A stretch of DNA of 64,000 nucleotides from UBA4416 sp943362175 (GCA_943362175.1 CALRIU020000014.1:62001-126000), one strand, 5' to 3'; positions 41,880 through 50,542 are shown, counted from the stretch's first letter. Program-made: numbers and translations. The notes: a model not told the origin generated them from the sequence alone.

Positions 41880-42479
41880 ATGACAACAGGCATCAATGAA
41901 AAAAGCCCGCGAATACGCTATACAGGCGAGAAGTACAGGGATGTGGAGAAAAAGGTGGAAGCATCTTCCAGGCACGAAGCTTTTGTCCTGTTCGAAAACG
42001 CTAAAAAACGCCTCAACGATATTAATAACTGGCAACTTTTATGTGGAAAAACACCCGCCGAATTTCACCTGACCGATGAGATGGGAAATCTGTTGAATGT
42101 ATCTGTTCCCCAAACCGGTAATTTAATCAGGGTGCGTTGTTATGATAAAGAAAAAGATAAATTCATCTGGTACCGCATTGAAGAATTCATGCACGAAAAA
42201 AATTTACTGAAAGATACAGAAGACTTTGGTTTTAAAGTGGTGCTGGTTTCCGGTCCATTGGCACCACAGCAACGCGAGGAAGGAGTTACCTGTACCTTTG
42301 TGGTGACACGCTCCGGCTGCCACGTGAGTGCAGTAGAGGCAGAGAGGAGCCGAATCCTGACCAGGGATGGGATCCCGGTATTAGCCCAGTTAAGAGATAA
42401 GCTGCAGCATGTATTTTCCTGGATCAGTTCTTCCAACCAGCAATGGAAAAGCCTGATCAATGGAGTATTACAGTATTAG
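41880..42479 (+). CDS. Hypothetical cytoplasmic protein
   Basis: The 199-aa protein has no recognised domain and no signal peptide. It mixes helix (HEAFVLFENAKKRLNDINNW) and strand (FKVVLVSGPLAP, CTFVVTRSGCHVSAV) regions. The NWQLLCG and SGCHVSAVEAERS segments are distinctive. I use the ATG at 41880 instead of a TTG further upstream. A terminator follows. Confidence 0.65.
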   Translation: MTTGINEKSPRIRYTGEKYRDVEKKVEASSRHEAFVLFENAKKRLNDINNWQLLCGKTPAEFHLTDEMGNLLNVSVPQTGNLIRVRCYDKEKDKFIWYRIEEFMHEKNLLKDTEDFGFKVVLVSGPLAPQQREEGVTCTFVVTRSGCHVSAVEAERSRILTRDGIPVLAQLRDKLQHVFSWISSSNQQWKSLINGVLQY

Positions 42480-42504
42480 TGTTTTTTATAGTGAGATCAC
42501 ATAT

Positions 42505-42534
42505 AAGCCCGTCACCATGTATGGTGACGGGCTT
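42505..42534 (+). terminator. Terminator after the 199-aa gene
   Basis: AGCCCGTCACCAT (42506-42518) and ATGGTGACGGGCT (42521-42533), 26 nt after the stop. 42535-42776 shows no clear gene. Confidence 0.7.
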
Positions 42535-42776
42535 TCTGTTTTCAGCAACAGTAAATCTGTGGTGAAAGCATCGGTAAGGGCAGAGAAAAACAAGTATCTG
42601 ACTTTTATTTCACCCGAATGTGTGATGGTTAAGTCCTTCAGCGACGCATCGTGGCCATCGTCAAAAGAAATTCATTGGTTTTTTCGACGCATGATTTTTT
42701 TCAAAAAAATTTCATCAAAATAAATCCGGATCTTTTTTTCTGCCGTATATCATTCAAATCTTAAAACCACATAATT

Positions 42777-43349
42777 ATGAAAATGATCACAAAAATGGCC
42801 CTGTTAGCGTGCGTTACGTTTATGGCTCAAGGTGCTTTTGCACAGGAAAAAATGGACTCCAAAGAAAAAACGGTGATGGTAGGCGGTGCAGCAATGTATC
42901 CATCTAAAAATATCATTGAGAATGCAGTGAACTCAAAAGACCATACAACCCTCGTCGCAGCGGTGAAAGCAGCAGGTCTGGTTGAAACATTGCAGGGTGC
43001 AGGCCCCTTCACGGTATTTGCTCCAACCAATGCCGCATTCGATAAATTACCAAAAGGTACGGTAGAAACCCTGCTGAAGCCGGAGAACAAAGCGATGCTG
43101 ACCGGCATCTTAACGTACCATGTCGTTTCAGGAAAACACAATGCTTCTGAGATTGCTGACATGATCAAAAAAGGTAACGGTAAAGCTGAGTTTACAACCG
43201 TAGCAGGTGGCAAGCTCATCGCAACGATGAAAGGAAAAGACCTCGTACTGACCGATGAAAAAGGTGGCATGTCGATGGTGACGATTAAGGATGTAAACCA
43301 GAGCAATGGTGTGATCCATGTGGTAAACACCGTCCTGATGCCGAAATAA
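42777..43349 (+). CDS. Fasciclin-domain exported protein
   Basis: The 190-aa protein has a signal peptide (MKMITKMALLACVTFMAQGAFA) and one FAS1 domain: TLVAAVKAAGLVETLQGAGPFTVFAPTNAAFDKLP (in parts), LTYHVVSGKH, then NGVIHVVNTVLMP. FAS1 domains mediate adhesion or surface ligand binding. Secretion to the periplasm or surface is likely. Followed by a strong terminator. Confidence 0.93.
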   Translation: MKMITKMALLACVTFMAQGAFAQEKMDSKEKTVMVGGAAMYPSKNIIENAVNSKDHTTLVAAVKAAGLVETLQGAGPFTVFAPTNAAFDKLPKGTVETLLKPENKAMLTGILTYHVVSGKHNASEIADMIKKGNGKAEFTTVAGGKLIATMKGKDLVLTDEKGGMSMVTIKDVNQSNGVIHVVNTVLMPK

Positions 43350-43367
43350 TCCGGATCAGTATCCTGG

Positions 43368-43411
43368 AAAGAACCTCAATGCCTGCACGGTATTGAGGTT
43401 CTTTGTTTTTC
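43368..43411 (+). terminator. Terminator of the fasciclin gene
   Basis: AAAGAACCTCAAT (43368-43380) and ATTGAGGTTCTTT (43392-43404) form a 13-bp stem, followed by GTTTTT. Confidence 0.85.
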
Positions 43412-43425
43412 CTTATCTTTCCTGT

Positions 43426-44094
43426 ATGAAGAAAATTGTCGATAAGCATCCGCTGGCTATTCGCTGGTTTCACTGGATTAATTTTCCGGTGCTCACAGTC
43501 ATGATCTGGAGCGGCCTGCTCATCTACTGGGCCAATGACGTGTACAAGATCACGGTCAATGGCAAAACGCTCATCAGCTTTTTCCCTGACTCTTTTTATG
43601 AAGCCCTGAATATTCCCTATCACCTCGGAAAAGGCATGGCGTATCACTTTGTCTTTATGTGGGCCTTTTTTCTGAATGGCTTATTGTATGTGCTGTTTAC
43701 TGTATTCTCCGGCGAATGGCGTTTGCTTTTTCCCGACAGGAATTCTTTCGGCGAAGCCTGGCAGGTGGTTCTTCATGATTTGCATATCCGGCGGACGGCA
43801 CCTGGACAGCTCAAATACAATGGCGCGCAAAAAATCGCTTACACCATGATTATTGTGATGGGTTTGGGCTCTGTGATCACAGGCCTGGCTATATACAAGC
43901 CGGTACAGCTTTACTGGCTCTGCGCGTTATGCGGTGGCTACGAAACGGCGCGCGCCATCCATTTTATATTAACTATTGGCTACTGCCTGTTTTTTGTAGT
44001 ACACCTGGCGCAGGTTATCCGCGCCGGATGGAATAATTTCCGGAGCATGATCGCAGGTTTTGAAGTCGTAGAAACAACAGAACGTCATGAGTGA
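43426..44094 (+). CDS. Cytochrome b561-type membrane subunit
   Basis: The 222-aa protein has four transmembrane helices with haem-ligand histidines: H in IRWFHWINFPVL, H in YHFVFMWAFF, and H in RAIHFILTIGYCLFFVVHLAQV. This resembles cytochrome b subunits of thiosulfate reductase or MsrQ-like partners. Its stop overlaps the next start by 8 nt, so it pairs with the molybdopterin protein as a likely electron donor complex. Confidence 0.85.
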   Translation: MKKIVDKHPLAIRWFHWINFPVLTVMIWSGLLIYWANDVYKITVNGKTLISFFPDSFYEALNIPYHLGKGMAYHFVFMWAFFLNGLLYVLFTVFSGEWRLLFPDRNSFGEAWQVVLHDLHIRRTAPGQLKYNGAQKIAYTMIIVMGLGSVITGLAIYKPVQLYWLCALCGGYETARAIHFILTIGYCLFFVVHLAQVIRAGWNNFRSMIAGFEVVETTERHE

Positions 44095-44866
44095 TTTTTT
44101 CAGAATTTTTTTCAGACCCAATACTGAGCTTAGTCTTGAAGAGCTCATCGCCAAAAAAACCACCATCAGCTTTGTGGTGTTCTTTTTCTGTTTTGCAGCT
44201 GCTTACGTAGGCTGGCACTGGCTTTCGGATCAGCCAAAAGGAGCAGCCAATTTACAGGCGCCTTTACGGAAGGTGCTCGATGCCAATGAGCAGGCCTTTA
44301 GCCGCGTGGCGAGCTACAGGCATTTTGCGAAAACCTTTCCAAAAAGCAAAGCGGCAGGCTTTGTACGCGTCAACGGAAATGTGGGCTTAACGTCGGAGCT
44401 TGATTCGGCCAACTGGAAGCTTCACCTTGTGAAAGCCAATGGGGATACCTTGCTTATTAGCCTGGACGAGATCAAAAAAATTCCGAAAACGGAAATCATT
44501 TTCGATTTCAAATGCATCGGAGGCTGGAGCCAGATCAGCCATTGGGGCGGCGTCAGCTTCCGCGATTTTGTACACTACTTTCACCTCGAACAGGAAGCAG
44601 GTTTTAACTACGTGGGGATGAGCACACCCGACGAGCAATACTATGTGGGCATCGATATGCCCAGCGCATTGCATCCGCAAACACTTGTATGCTACGAAGT
44701 AAACAACCAGCCGCTTCCTTTAAATCAGGGCTTTCCCCTGCGCATGATCATTCCTGTGAAATATGGGGTCAAAAGCCTGAAACGCATCGGCTATATGTAT
44801 TTCAGCAACGAGCGCCCGAAAGACTACTGGTACGAAAGAGGATACGATTATTATTCGGGATTGTAG
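44087..44866 (+). CDS. Molybdopterin-dependent oxidoreductase (sulfite oxidase/MsrP-like)
   Basis: The 259-aa protein has one N-terminal transmembrane helix (about 27-46) and an extracytoplasmic molybdopterin domain. The conserved molybdenum-ligand cysteine C143 is in FDFKCIGGWS. Later PLPLNQGFPLRMIIPVKYG and YFSNERPKDYW fit the sulfite oxidase fold. The N-terminus is a membrane anchor instead of a cleaved Tat signal, which is unusual. With the cytochrome b subunit it forms a predicted periplasmic reductase. moaA at 62349 supplies a cofactor biosynthesis step. Confidence 0.85.
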   Translation: MSDFFRIFFRPNTELSLEELIAKKTTISFVVFFFCFAAAYVGWHWLSDQPKGAANLQAPLRKVLDANEQAFSRVASYRHFAKTFPKSKAAGFVRVNGNVGLTSELDSANWKLHLVKANGDTLLISLDEIKKIPKTEIIFDFKCIGGWSQISHWGGVSFRDFVHYFHLEQEAGFNYVGMSTPDEQYYVGIDMPSALHPQTLVCYEVNNQPLPLNQGFPLRMIIPVKYGVKSLKRIGYMYFSNERPKDYWYERGYDYYSGL

Positions 44867-44967
44867 CAGGTAATACAAAACGATAGCCTTCCCTCATTTT
44901 TTTGCAGATGTCATGCTTGTCCGGGCTTATAAACCGCTGTTCATGGGTTGGCTCTGCGCCCGCATCA

Positions 44968-47900
44968 TCAGGCCGGTACATAAATATGGAAGGTAGCGCC
45001 AACACCCGGCTCGCCCACCGCTGAAATGCTTCCCTGGTGGTTCTCCATGATCTTCTTGCAGATGGCCAGGCCTATGCCTGTTCCCTTGTATTCATGTTTT
45101 CCATGCAGCCTCTGGAATACTTCGAAGATGCGCATATTATATTCCGGGGAAAAACCAATGCCATTGTCCTGTACCGTCAGGTGATAATACGCTTTGTCTT
45201 TCACGAGCTCAGGATGTCCGCTGCTGCCACCTTTTACTTCTTCTGCGCTGATGAGGATGTGTGAAGGCACATCCTGTTTCGAAAACTTAAGCGCATTGGA
45301 AAGGATATTGGTGAAGAGCTGCCTGAACTGGAAAGGAATGATGTTCATCTCCGGAAGATCCTTGTACGCGATGGTTGCCTGCTTTTCTTTGATAACCTGT
45401 TCCAGGTCATGCTTCACCTCTTCAATGAGGGTAGCGAGCTGGCAGGTTTCAAATACTTTTTCGGTGGTGCTGGTGCGGGAGTAGGCAAGGAGGTCTTCGA
45501 TGAGCAGGTGCATCCGCTGCGCCGCATCCTGCATGCGCCTGAAATAATCTTTTCCCGAATCGGAAAGCACTTCCTTCTCGGCAATGCGGTTGGCAAAGGT
45601 CTGGATCTTGCGTAGGGGCTCCTGCAAATCGTGGCTCGACACATAAGCGAAAGAGGCAAGCTCTTCGTTCATGCGTTCCAGCTCCTGGTTGGCCTGCTGC
45701 AGGTCTTTGGTGCGCTCCTGTACTTTTGTTTCCAGCTCTTTGGAAAATGTTTTCTGGTCGTGAATGTCGGTGCTGGTGCCCACCCACATCTGGATGTGCC
45801 CGCTGGCGTCTCTCTGTGGAATGGCTCGGCTCAGCTGCCAGCGGTATTCCCCGTCGTTTCTGCGGAAGCGGTGTTCAAACAAAAAATCCTGCCCGCTCTT
45901 CACCGACTCCATCCATAAGCGGATGTTCTCTTCGCGCTCGTCGGGATGTACGATCTGTATCCAGCCCTTCTCTGCAATATCTTCCGGCGTCATGCCCGAA
46001 TAGCGGTACACGGAGCGGTTGAAATAATTTAAGGTGCCATGCACATCTCCGGTCCAGATCAGCTGCGGCATCGAGTCGGCCAGCAGCCGGAACTTCTGTT
46101 CGCTGTCTTTCAGCTCTTCGAGCGCCATTCGTTTTTCGGTAATGTCGAGCACCGTGCCCGAGAAATGATAGGGAACCTGGTTTTCATCAAAGAAGGCCTT
46201 TCCTTTGGCATGAAGCCACCTCACTTCATCATTCGGAAGCCCGATGATCCTGTATTCCGATTCGTAATTGCCTGCAACACGCGGATTCAGGGCTTCGAGC
46301 ATCCTGTCCAGGGCCGCAGACCGGTCGTCGGGGTGCATGCATTCCCAGAAAAGGTCGACGGTTACCGGAACATCAGGGCCCACGCCGAAGAGCTTGCGCG
46401 AAGCATCGTCCCAGCGCATCACTTCCGTTTGCGGGTCGTAGTCCCAGGTGCCGAGCTCGCTGGACAAAGCGGCCGTGCGTAGGCGCAGCTCATTTTCCTC
46501 GATCTGTTGCCGCTTTCTTTTTTCGTCTGTCAGATCCCTGATGGTACCGATGATCCTCAGCGGGTTGTCCTGCTCATCGTGTAACACTTTTCCCTTGGCC
46601 TCTATCCAGTGCAGGCTTCCATCAGGCCATATAACGCGCGTGGTATAATTGAGAATACCGCTGTCATAAGCCTGTGCAAATGCCTGCTCCCTCACCTTCA
46701 GGTCGTCGGGGTGCAAACGCTTTTTCAGCTCCTCATGCGTCGGAGTATCTGTTTCCCTATAGCCCATGTACCGCAGGTAGCGTGGCGAATAGGAAACCCT
46801 GCTTTCGCGGAGATGGAGTTCCCAGGTGCCAAGCTCGCTGGCTTCTACCAGGATCTTTAATTTCTCCTCATTGTCGCTGATGAGATGCTCGATGGTTTTT
46901 TGCCTGGAAATGTCGCGCGCTATTTTTGAGATGCTCACGATGTTACCCTGCTTATCCTTAACAGGAGAGATGCTTAATGAGATATCGATGAGAGACCCCG
47001 ATTTATGTTTCCGGATGGTTTGAAGGTGCTCAATGGGCTGGTCTTTGAGGATTTTATCAAAGATCTCATCCTCCTGGTGCCAAAGGTCTTCAGGGATAAG
47101 CGTGGTAATAGGCTTCCCGAGGATCTCCGATTCCGTATACCCGAAAATTCTTTCCGCAGAAGCATTCCAGTTGATGATGAACCTGTTGAGGTTTACAGCG
47201 ATGATGGCGTCGCTCGTGGATTGGACAATGGCAGCAAGCCTGGAATTATTCTCGTCCTGTATGCGCTGCTCCGTCACCTCGTTGGCAACCACCATAATGC
47301 TGCTGACGCTCCCATCCGCTTCCTCCATGGGCTCGTATACCAGGTTGAAAAAAGTACGTTCTTTTTTTCCATGTCTTTCCAGGATCACTTCCAGCTCGGG
47401 CGATTGATAAGCGGTTGCGGTCGCCATTACCCCTTTCAGCAAAGGCTCTGTCAAAGGTTTCGTTTCCGGAAGGCAGTCGAACAGCTTCTTGCCCAGGATC
47501 TCTTCTTCGGTTTTTTCGATCAGGGCGAGATAGGTTTTGTTGGCCATTTCGAACTGAAAATCCGGGCCTCTTAGAATGGCAATGCCCACAGGCGCCTGCG
47601 ACACCACATTCCTGAATTTTTTCTCGGCCCGCTGCGCACGCGCTTCTGCCTCTGCAATGATTTTACGGGACATAACCTGTTCGGTAACGTCATAGCCAAG
47701 GTATAACACACTATGCCCGGCATCGCTGTCGTTTTTCAGCACCTTATACATGAAGTTGAGGTAGACAGGAGAGAGAACCCCGTTTTTCTCGAGGTAGGTC
47801 AGGCTCTCTTTTTCCTCATAGGCCATGCCTGTGTCGTATACATTCCGGATAACGTTCAGGTAAGGCTGCCCGATGATCTCAGGAATGACATCGGTGAGTT

Positions 47901-48069
47901 TTTTTCCGATCACGCTTTTGTCTTTTCCCCATCGTTTTAGCGCTTCATCGTTGGCAAACTCTATCACGAAATCTCTGCCCCTGAATAGGGAATAGGAGAA
48001 AGGGCCTTCATGAAGCAGGCCGGTAAGCTTATGTTCGGTCAATGGTAATGAACTATCAGAAGGGGACAT
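44968..48069 (-). CDS. Six-PAS sensor histidine kinase
   Basis: The 1033-aa soluble kinase has six PAS/PAC units in series (starting near residues 15, 150, 275, 400, 530 and 665). The kinase core has the H box in VSSHDLQEPLRKI, then NILSNALKF, QDNGIGF and GTGIGLAICKKIM. No membrane segment. Many PAS units suggest integration of redox, gas or small-molecule signals. The C-terminal kinase resembles that at 17703-18857. A good sigma-54-like site lies about 97 bp upstream. Confidence 0.92.
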   Translation of the reverse strand: MSPSDSSLPLTEHKLTGLLHEGPFSYSLFRGRDFVIEFANDEALKRWGKDKSVIGKKLTDVIPEIIGQPYLNVIRNVYDTGMAYEEKESLTYLEKNGVLSPVYLNFMYKVLKNDSDAGHSVLYLGYDVTEQVMSRKIIAEAEARAQRAEKKFRNVVSQAPVGIAILRGPDFQFEMANKTYLALIEKTEEEILGKKLFDCLPETKPLTEPLLKGVMATATAYQSPELEVILERHGKKERTFFNLVYEPMEEADGSVSSIMVVANEVTEQRIQDENNSRLAAIVQSTSDAIIAVNLNRFIINWNASAERIFGYTESEILGKPITTLIPEDLWHQEDEIFDKILKDQPIEHLQTIRKHKSGSLIDISLSISPVKDKQGNIVSISKIARDISRQKTIEHLISDNEEKLKILVEASELGTWELHLRESRVSYSPRYLRYMGYRETDTPTHEELKKRLHPDDLKVREQAFAQAYDSGILNYTTRVIWPDGSLHWIEAKGKVLHDEQDNPLRIIGTIRDLTDEKRKRQQIEENELRLRTAALSSELGTWDYDPQTEVMRWDDASRKLFGVGPDVPVTVDLFWECMHPDDRSAALDRMLEALNPRVAGNYESEYRIIGLPNDEVRWLHAKGKAFFDENQVPYHFSGTVLDITEKRMALEELKDSEQKFRLLADSMPQLIWTGDVHGTLNYFNRSVYRYSGMTPEDIAEKGWIQIVHPDEREENIRLWMESVKSGQDFLFEHRFRRNDGEYRWQLSRAIPQRDASGHIQMWVGTSTDIHDQKTFSKELETKVQERTKDLQQANQELERMNEELASFAYVSSHDLQEPLRKIQTFANRIAEKEVLSDSGKDYFRRMQDAAQRMHLLIEDLLAYSRTSTTEKVFETCQLATLIEEVKHDLEQVIKEKQATIAYKDLPEMNIIPFQFRQLFTNILSNALKFSKQDVPSHILISAEEVKGGSSGHPELVKDKAYYHLTVQDNGIGFSPEYNMRIFEVFQRLHGKHEYKGTGIGLAICKKIMENHQGSISAVGEPGVGATFHIYVPA

Positions 48070-48165
48070 ACATGAGGGGGTCTACTGCTCCGAAATTATA
48101 CTTTTTGTAATAAAACAGGCAAAGTTCAACATAGATAAAGGCAAAAAACGGCAATTATAAAAGCA

Positions 48166-48181
48166 CGCAAATTATATGCCA
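48166..48181 (-). promoter_or_regulatory. Sigma-54-like promoter of the six-PAS kinase
   Basis: On the minus strand TGGCATataatTTGCG matches TGGCAC-N5-TTGCA with two mismatches (C6, last base). GG and GC are exact. The untranslated leader would be about 85 nt. Confidence 0.5.
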
Positions 48182-48297
48182 GCGGCCGGATAGCTGCTTT
48201 CCGCATTTATGCAGAGAATACTCCGGCCTTAAGGGCTTCCATGCTTCTGAGATCAAAGGCAAAGCGGATCTGTAAAGGATATGAAAAAAGGAATCAT

Positions 48298-48330
48298 AAA
48301 AAAAGCTCCCTAAGCCGTAAGGCCGGGAGC
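48298..48330 (-). terminator. Terminator of tRNA-Leu
   Basis: GCTCCC (48305-48310) and GGGAGC (48325-48330) form a stem on the minus strand, followed by seven T, 10 nt after the tRNA 3' end. CGGCC/GGCTTA bases extend it partly. Confidence 0.75.
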
Positions 48331-48339
48331 TTAAAAGAG

Positions 48340-48421
48340 TGCCCGAAGCGAGACTCGAACTCGCAAGCTGTGAGGCATACGCTTCTGAGACGTACGTGTA
48401 TACCAGTTCCACCATCCGGGC
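48340..48421 (-). tRNA. tRNA-Leu (CAG)
   Basis: On the minus strand the 82-nt sequence gives acceptor GCCCGGA/TTCGGGC. The anticodon stem TACGT/GCGTA encloses CTCAGAA, so the anticodon is CAG (Leu). The long variable arm is that of a class II tRNA. The T arm is GCGAG-TTCGAGT-CTCGC. CCA not encoded. Confidence 0.95.
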
Positions 48422-48462
48422 ATTAAAAAAAGAGCGTTCTTAAATTTACAAATTAAGAGGGG

Positions 48463-48494
48463 CAAATATACGGATTTTTTTATAATTGCTCCAA
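48463..48494 (-). promoter_or_regulatory. Promoter of tRNA-Leu
   Basis: On the minus strand TTG (48494-48492), 21 bp, TATATTTG (48470-48463). This matches the phylum consensus. The transcript would start about 37 nt before the tRNA. Confidence 0.65.
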
Positions 48495-48549
48495 AAATAT
48501 CTTTTTTTCAGACAAAACCGGCTTTTTTTGACTGGTAGAAAAGCCTCAC

Positions 48550-48579
48550 AAAAAAGCCCCCACGGCTGGCCGTGAGGGC
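48550..48579 (-). terminator. Terminator of the esterase gene
   Basis: GCCCT-CACGG and CCGTG-GGGGC arms (48556-48579) with T run on the minus strand, 33 nt after the stop. Confidence 0.7.
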
Positions 48580-48611
48580 GTTGGGCTGTAGGATAGGATG
48601 ATTGCGTTGTA

Positions 48612-49748
48612 CTAACGGATCGCTATTTTTTGGACGATGATACCTTGCTCATGTTTCAGGGTGAGGAAGTACAGGCCGCTGTTCAGGTTCAGGCTTAAAT
48701 TAGACAAGCCGTTTTCAAAGCCGGCCTGGCCTTTTAGTACTTCTTTGCCACTCAGGTCGCTGATGCTGTACTCATAGTTTGCAGTGGCCTGATCATTCAG
48801 GCGAAGGGTGAGCTGATCGGAAGCTGGATTCGGAAAGACGGCAAATCCTCCTGTTGCTGCGGCTGCCTTTATGCCCGTCGCCAGTGAGCGGTGCTTATTA
48901 AAAAATTTCCAGATTTCCACGGTATACGAAATGTCATTGGCAGCCGTAAGCCAGACGTGGTCGGCGCCGGTCACTTTAAAAAATTCGACCTCCGTATTGT
49001 TTTGCCCGCCGCTATAGATGTAGTGATCTACCGTATAGCCGTCGCTTTGTGTATTGGGAACGCTGATGTGCTGTGGCGTAGTGGAGCATTGGTTATTATT
49101 GACCCAGAACTTCACCAGGGAGTCTGCGCCGATGCCTGATGTATTTCCGGCATAAGGAACCGTGCCATCGGCTGTTCCGTGAAAGTGAGCGATGGATACG
49201 CTTTTGTGCGGATTGTAAGACGGCAGGCCGAATCCGAATGTTCCGGATACGGATGCAAAGGCTGTGATCCTGTTATTGAGCGCTACCGCCAGGCGCTCTG
49301 TCATAAAGCCACCCATAGAGAAGCCGCAGGCATAGATCCTGTTTGGGTTGATGGCGTAGTTGGCTTTGATGGTGTCGATCAGCGCGCCCATAAAGGCCAC
49401 ATCGTCGATGGTAGCGTTCGGGTAATAGCCGGAATAGCCTGCGCCTGAGTTCCAGGCTGTTCCCGCGATGGCATCGTTCATTGCCTGGGGCACTACCACA
49501 ATGATGTTGGCCGTGTCGGCAACCAGGTTCATGCCGATGCCGCTGAAATTGGTCATGTTATCTCCCAGGCCGTGCAAGGTAAGCACCAGCGATGCAGGAG
49601 CAGAAGCATTGTAGGAAGGGGATTTATAAACTCTGTACTGGCGGGCATTTCCCTGGTGGATAAATCCTTTGTTTTGCCATTGGGCAAAGCCGCTTAGTGT
49701 GGTAGCCATCAGCAGGGTTGCGCAGGCAATGGTAGTCATCTTTCTCAT
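48612..49748 (-). CDS. Secreted PHB-depolymerase-like esterase with T9SS sorting domain
   Basis: The 378-aa protein has a signal peptide (MRKMTTIACATLLMATTLSG) and an alpha/beta hydrolase domain of the LpqC/feruloyl esterase-PHB depolymerase type. The nucleophile S144 is in CGFSMGGFM; H60 in LTLHGLGD marks the oxyanion region. The last about 75 residues (VFPNPASDQLTLRL... GLYFLTLKHEQG) are a type A T9SS C-terminal sorting domain, so the enzyme is exported to the cell surface. Start chosen for the signal peptide. Its promoter carries two FNR-like palindromes. Confidence 0.92.
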   Translation of the reverse strand: MRKMTTIACATLLMATTLSGFAQWQNKGFIHQGNARQYRVYKSPSYNASAPASLVLTLHGLGDNMTNFSGIGMNLVADTANIIVVVPQAMNDAIAGTAWNSGAGYSGYYPNATIDDVAFMGALIDTIKANYAINPNRIYACGFSMGGFMTERLAVALNNRITAFASVSGTFGFGLPSYNPHKSVSIAHFHGTADGTVPYAGNTSGIGADSLVKFWVNNNQCSTTPQHISVPNTQSDGYTVDHYIYSGGQNNTEVEFFKVTGADHVWLTAANDISYTVEIWKFFNKHRSLATGIKAAAATGGFAVFPNPASDQLTLRLNDQATANYEYSISDLSGKEVLKGQAGFENGLSNLSLNLNSGLYFLTLKHEQGIIVQKIAIR

Positions 49749-49765
49749 GTTGTTTGTGTTTTCAG

Positions 49766-49773
49766 CAAATCTA
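49766..49773 (-). promoter_or_regulatory. -7 box of the esterase gene
   Basis: On the minus strand TAGATTTG, a perfect TAnnTTTG, 18 nt before the ATG. No TTG is seen at -33, in line with a promoter that needs an activator. Confidence 0.55.
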
Positions 49774-49795
49774 GAACGGTCATTGCCTGATACAC

Positions 49796-49831
49796 TTGAC
49801 AAAAGTCAAAAAGGAATTTGACTTTTGTCAA
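49796..49831. promoter_or_regulatory. Twin FNR-like palindromes
   Basis: TTGACAAAAGTCAA (49796-49809) and TTGACTTTTGTCAA (49818-49831) are each perfect 14-bp dyads of the form TTGAC-N4-GTCAA, close to the FNR box TTGAT-N4-ATCAA. Centres are 22 bp apart. With the -7 box at 49766-49773, the nearer one is centred about 41-43 bp upstream of a start near 49760, the usual position of a class II activator. They lie between a Crp/Fnr gene and the esterase. Together they also form one 15-bp-arm hairpin. Confidence 0.65.
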
Positions 49832-49833
49832 AT

Positions 49834-50436
49834 TTACTTTTGAGAGCGGATGCGGCTGAGGGTTTCCTGGGTAATACCGAGGAAGGTGGCGATAAAGTTC
49901 AGGGGCAGGCGAGGGATGATCTCCGGAAAGCGTGCGATCAGTTTTTGGTAGCGGATCTGTGCCGATTCGGATACGAGATCTTCAATGCGCTGTTGTTGAA
50001 TGGTAATGACGTAGTTGTATAATAAGCGCCCCACACGTTCAGCCTCCGGGTAGCTTTTATAAAAATTTTCCAGGTCGTCGTGGCGGATGACCCATAGCAC
50101 AGAAGGTTCAAGCAGCTTTACCGTTCGCATGGATTCGCGGCGTGTGAGGAAGCTGATGATGTCGCCGCCGATGCCGCCCTCTGCAAAGAAGCCTGCGCCG
50201 ATCTCTTTGCCATCTACCAGCATCAGGTTGCAGAGGAGTCCTTTTTCAATAATATACACTTCGTTGCAGGTTTTACCCGGAGCGCTCAGCACATAGCCTT
50301 TTGGAAATTCCTGGCGCCTGAGGATCGCCGCAAATCCCATTTTCGTTTCAGGCGAGAGCTTAGCGACTTCTCCTGCCGCTTCAGGGCCACTGGCAATGCT
50401 GATAAGCTTAGAGATCGATTCAAATATTTTTTCCAT
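49834..50436 (-). CDS. Crp/Fnr family transcriptional regulator
   Basis: The 200-aa protein has a cyclic-nucleotide-binding-like barrel (about 25-130: LRRQEFPKGYVLSAPGKTCNEVYIIEKGLLC in parts) and a winged helix ending in FLGITQETLSRIRSQK. No N-terminal cysteine cluster like that of oxygen-sensing FNR is present. It is upstream of the esterase on the same strand; the twin palindromes begin 3 bp beyond its stop codon. It is the natural candidate to bind them (inference). Confidence 0.88.
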   Translation of the reverse strand: MEKIFESISKLISIASGPEAAGEVAKLSPETKMGFAAILRRQEFPKGYVLSAPGKTCNEVYIIEKGLLCNLMLVDGKEIGAGFFAEGGIGGDIISFLTRRESMRTVKLLEPSVLWVIRHDDLENFYKSYPEAERVGRLLYNYVITIQQQRIEDLVSESAQIRYQKLIARFPEIIPRLPLNFIATFLGITQETLSRIRSQK

Positions 50437-50490
50437 GTGCTGTATTGCGGAACTGTTCTGTAAATCTACTTAAAATTAGTTTCCACAAAC

Positions 50491-50522
50491 AAAAAAGCCT
50501 TCACACCTGATGTGAAGGCTTT
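50491..50522 (-). terminator. Terminator of the TonB-domain gene
   Basis: AAGCCTTCACA and TGTGAAGGCTT around CCTGA, with a T tract on the minus strand, 21 nt after the stop. Confidence 0.8.
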
Positions 50523-50542
50523 ACAAAAAAAGAGGATCGCTT

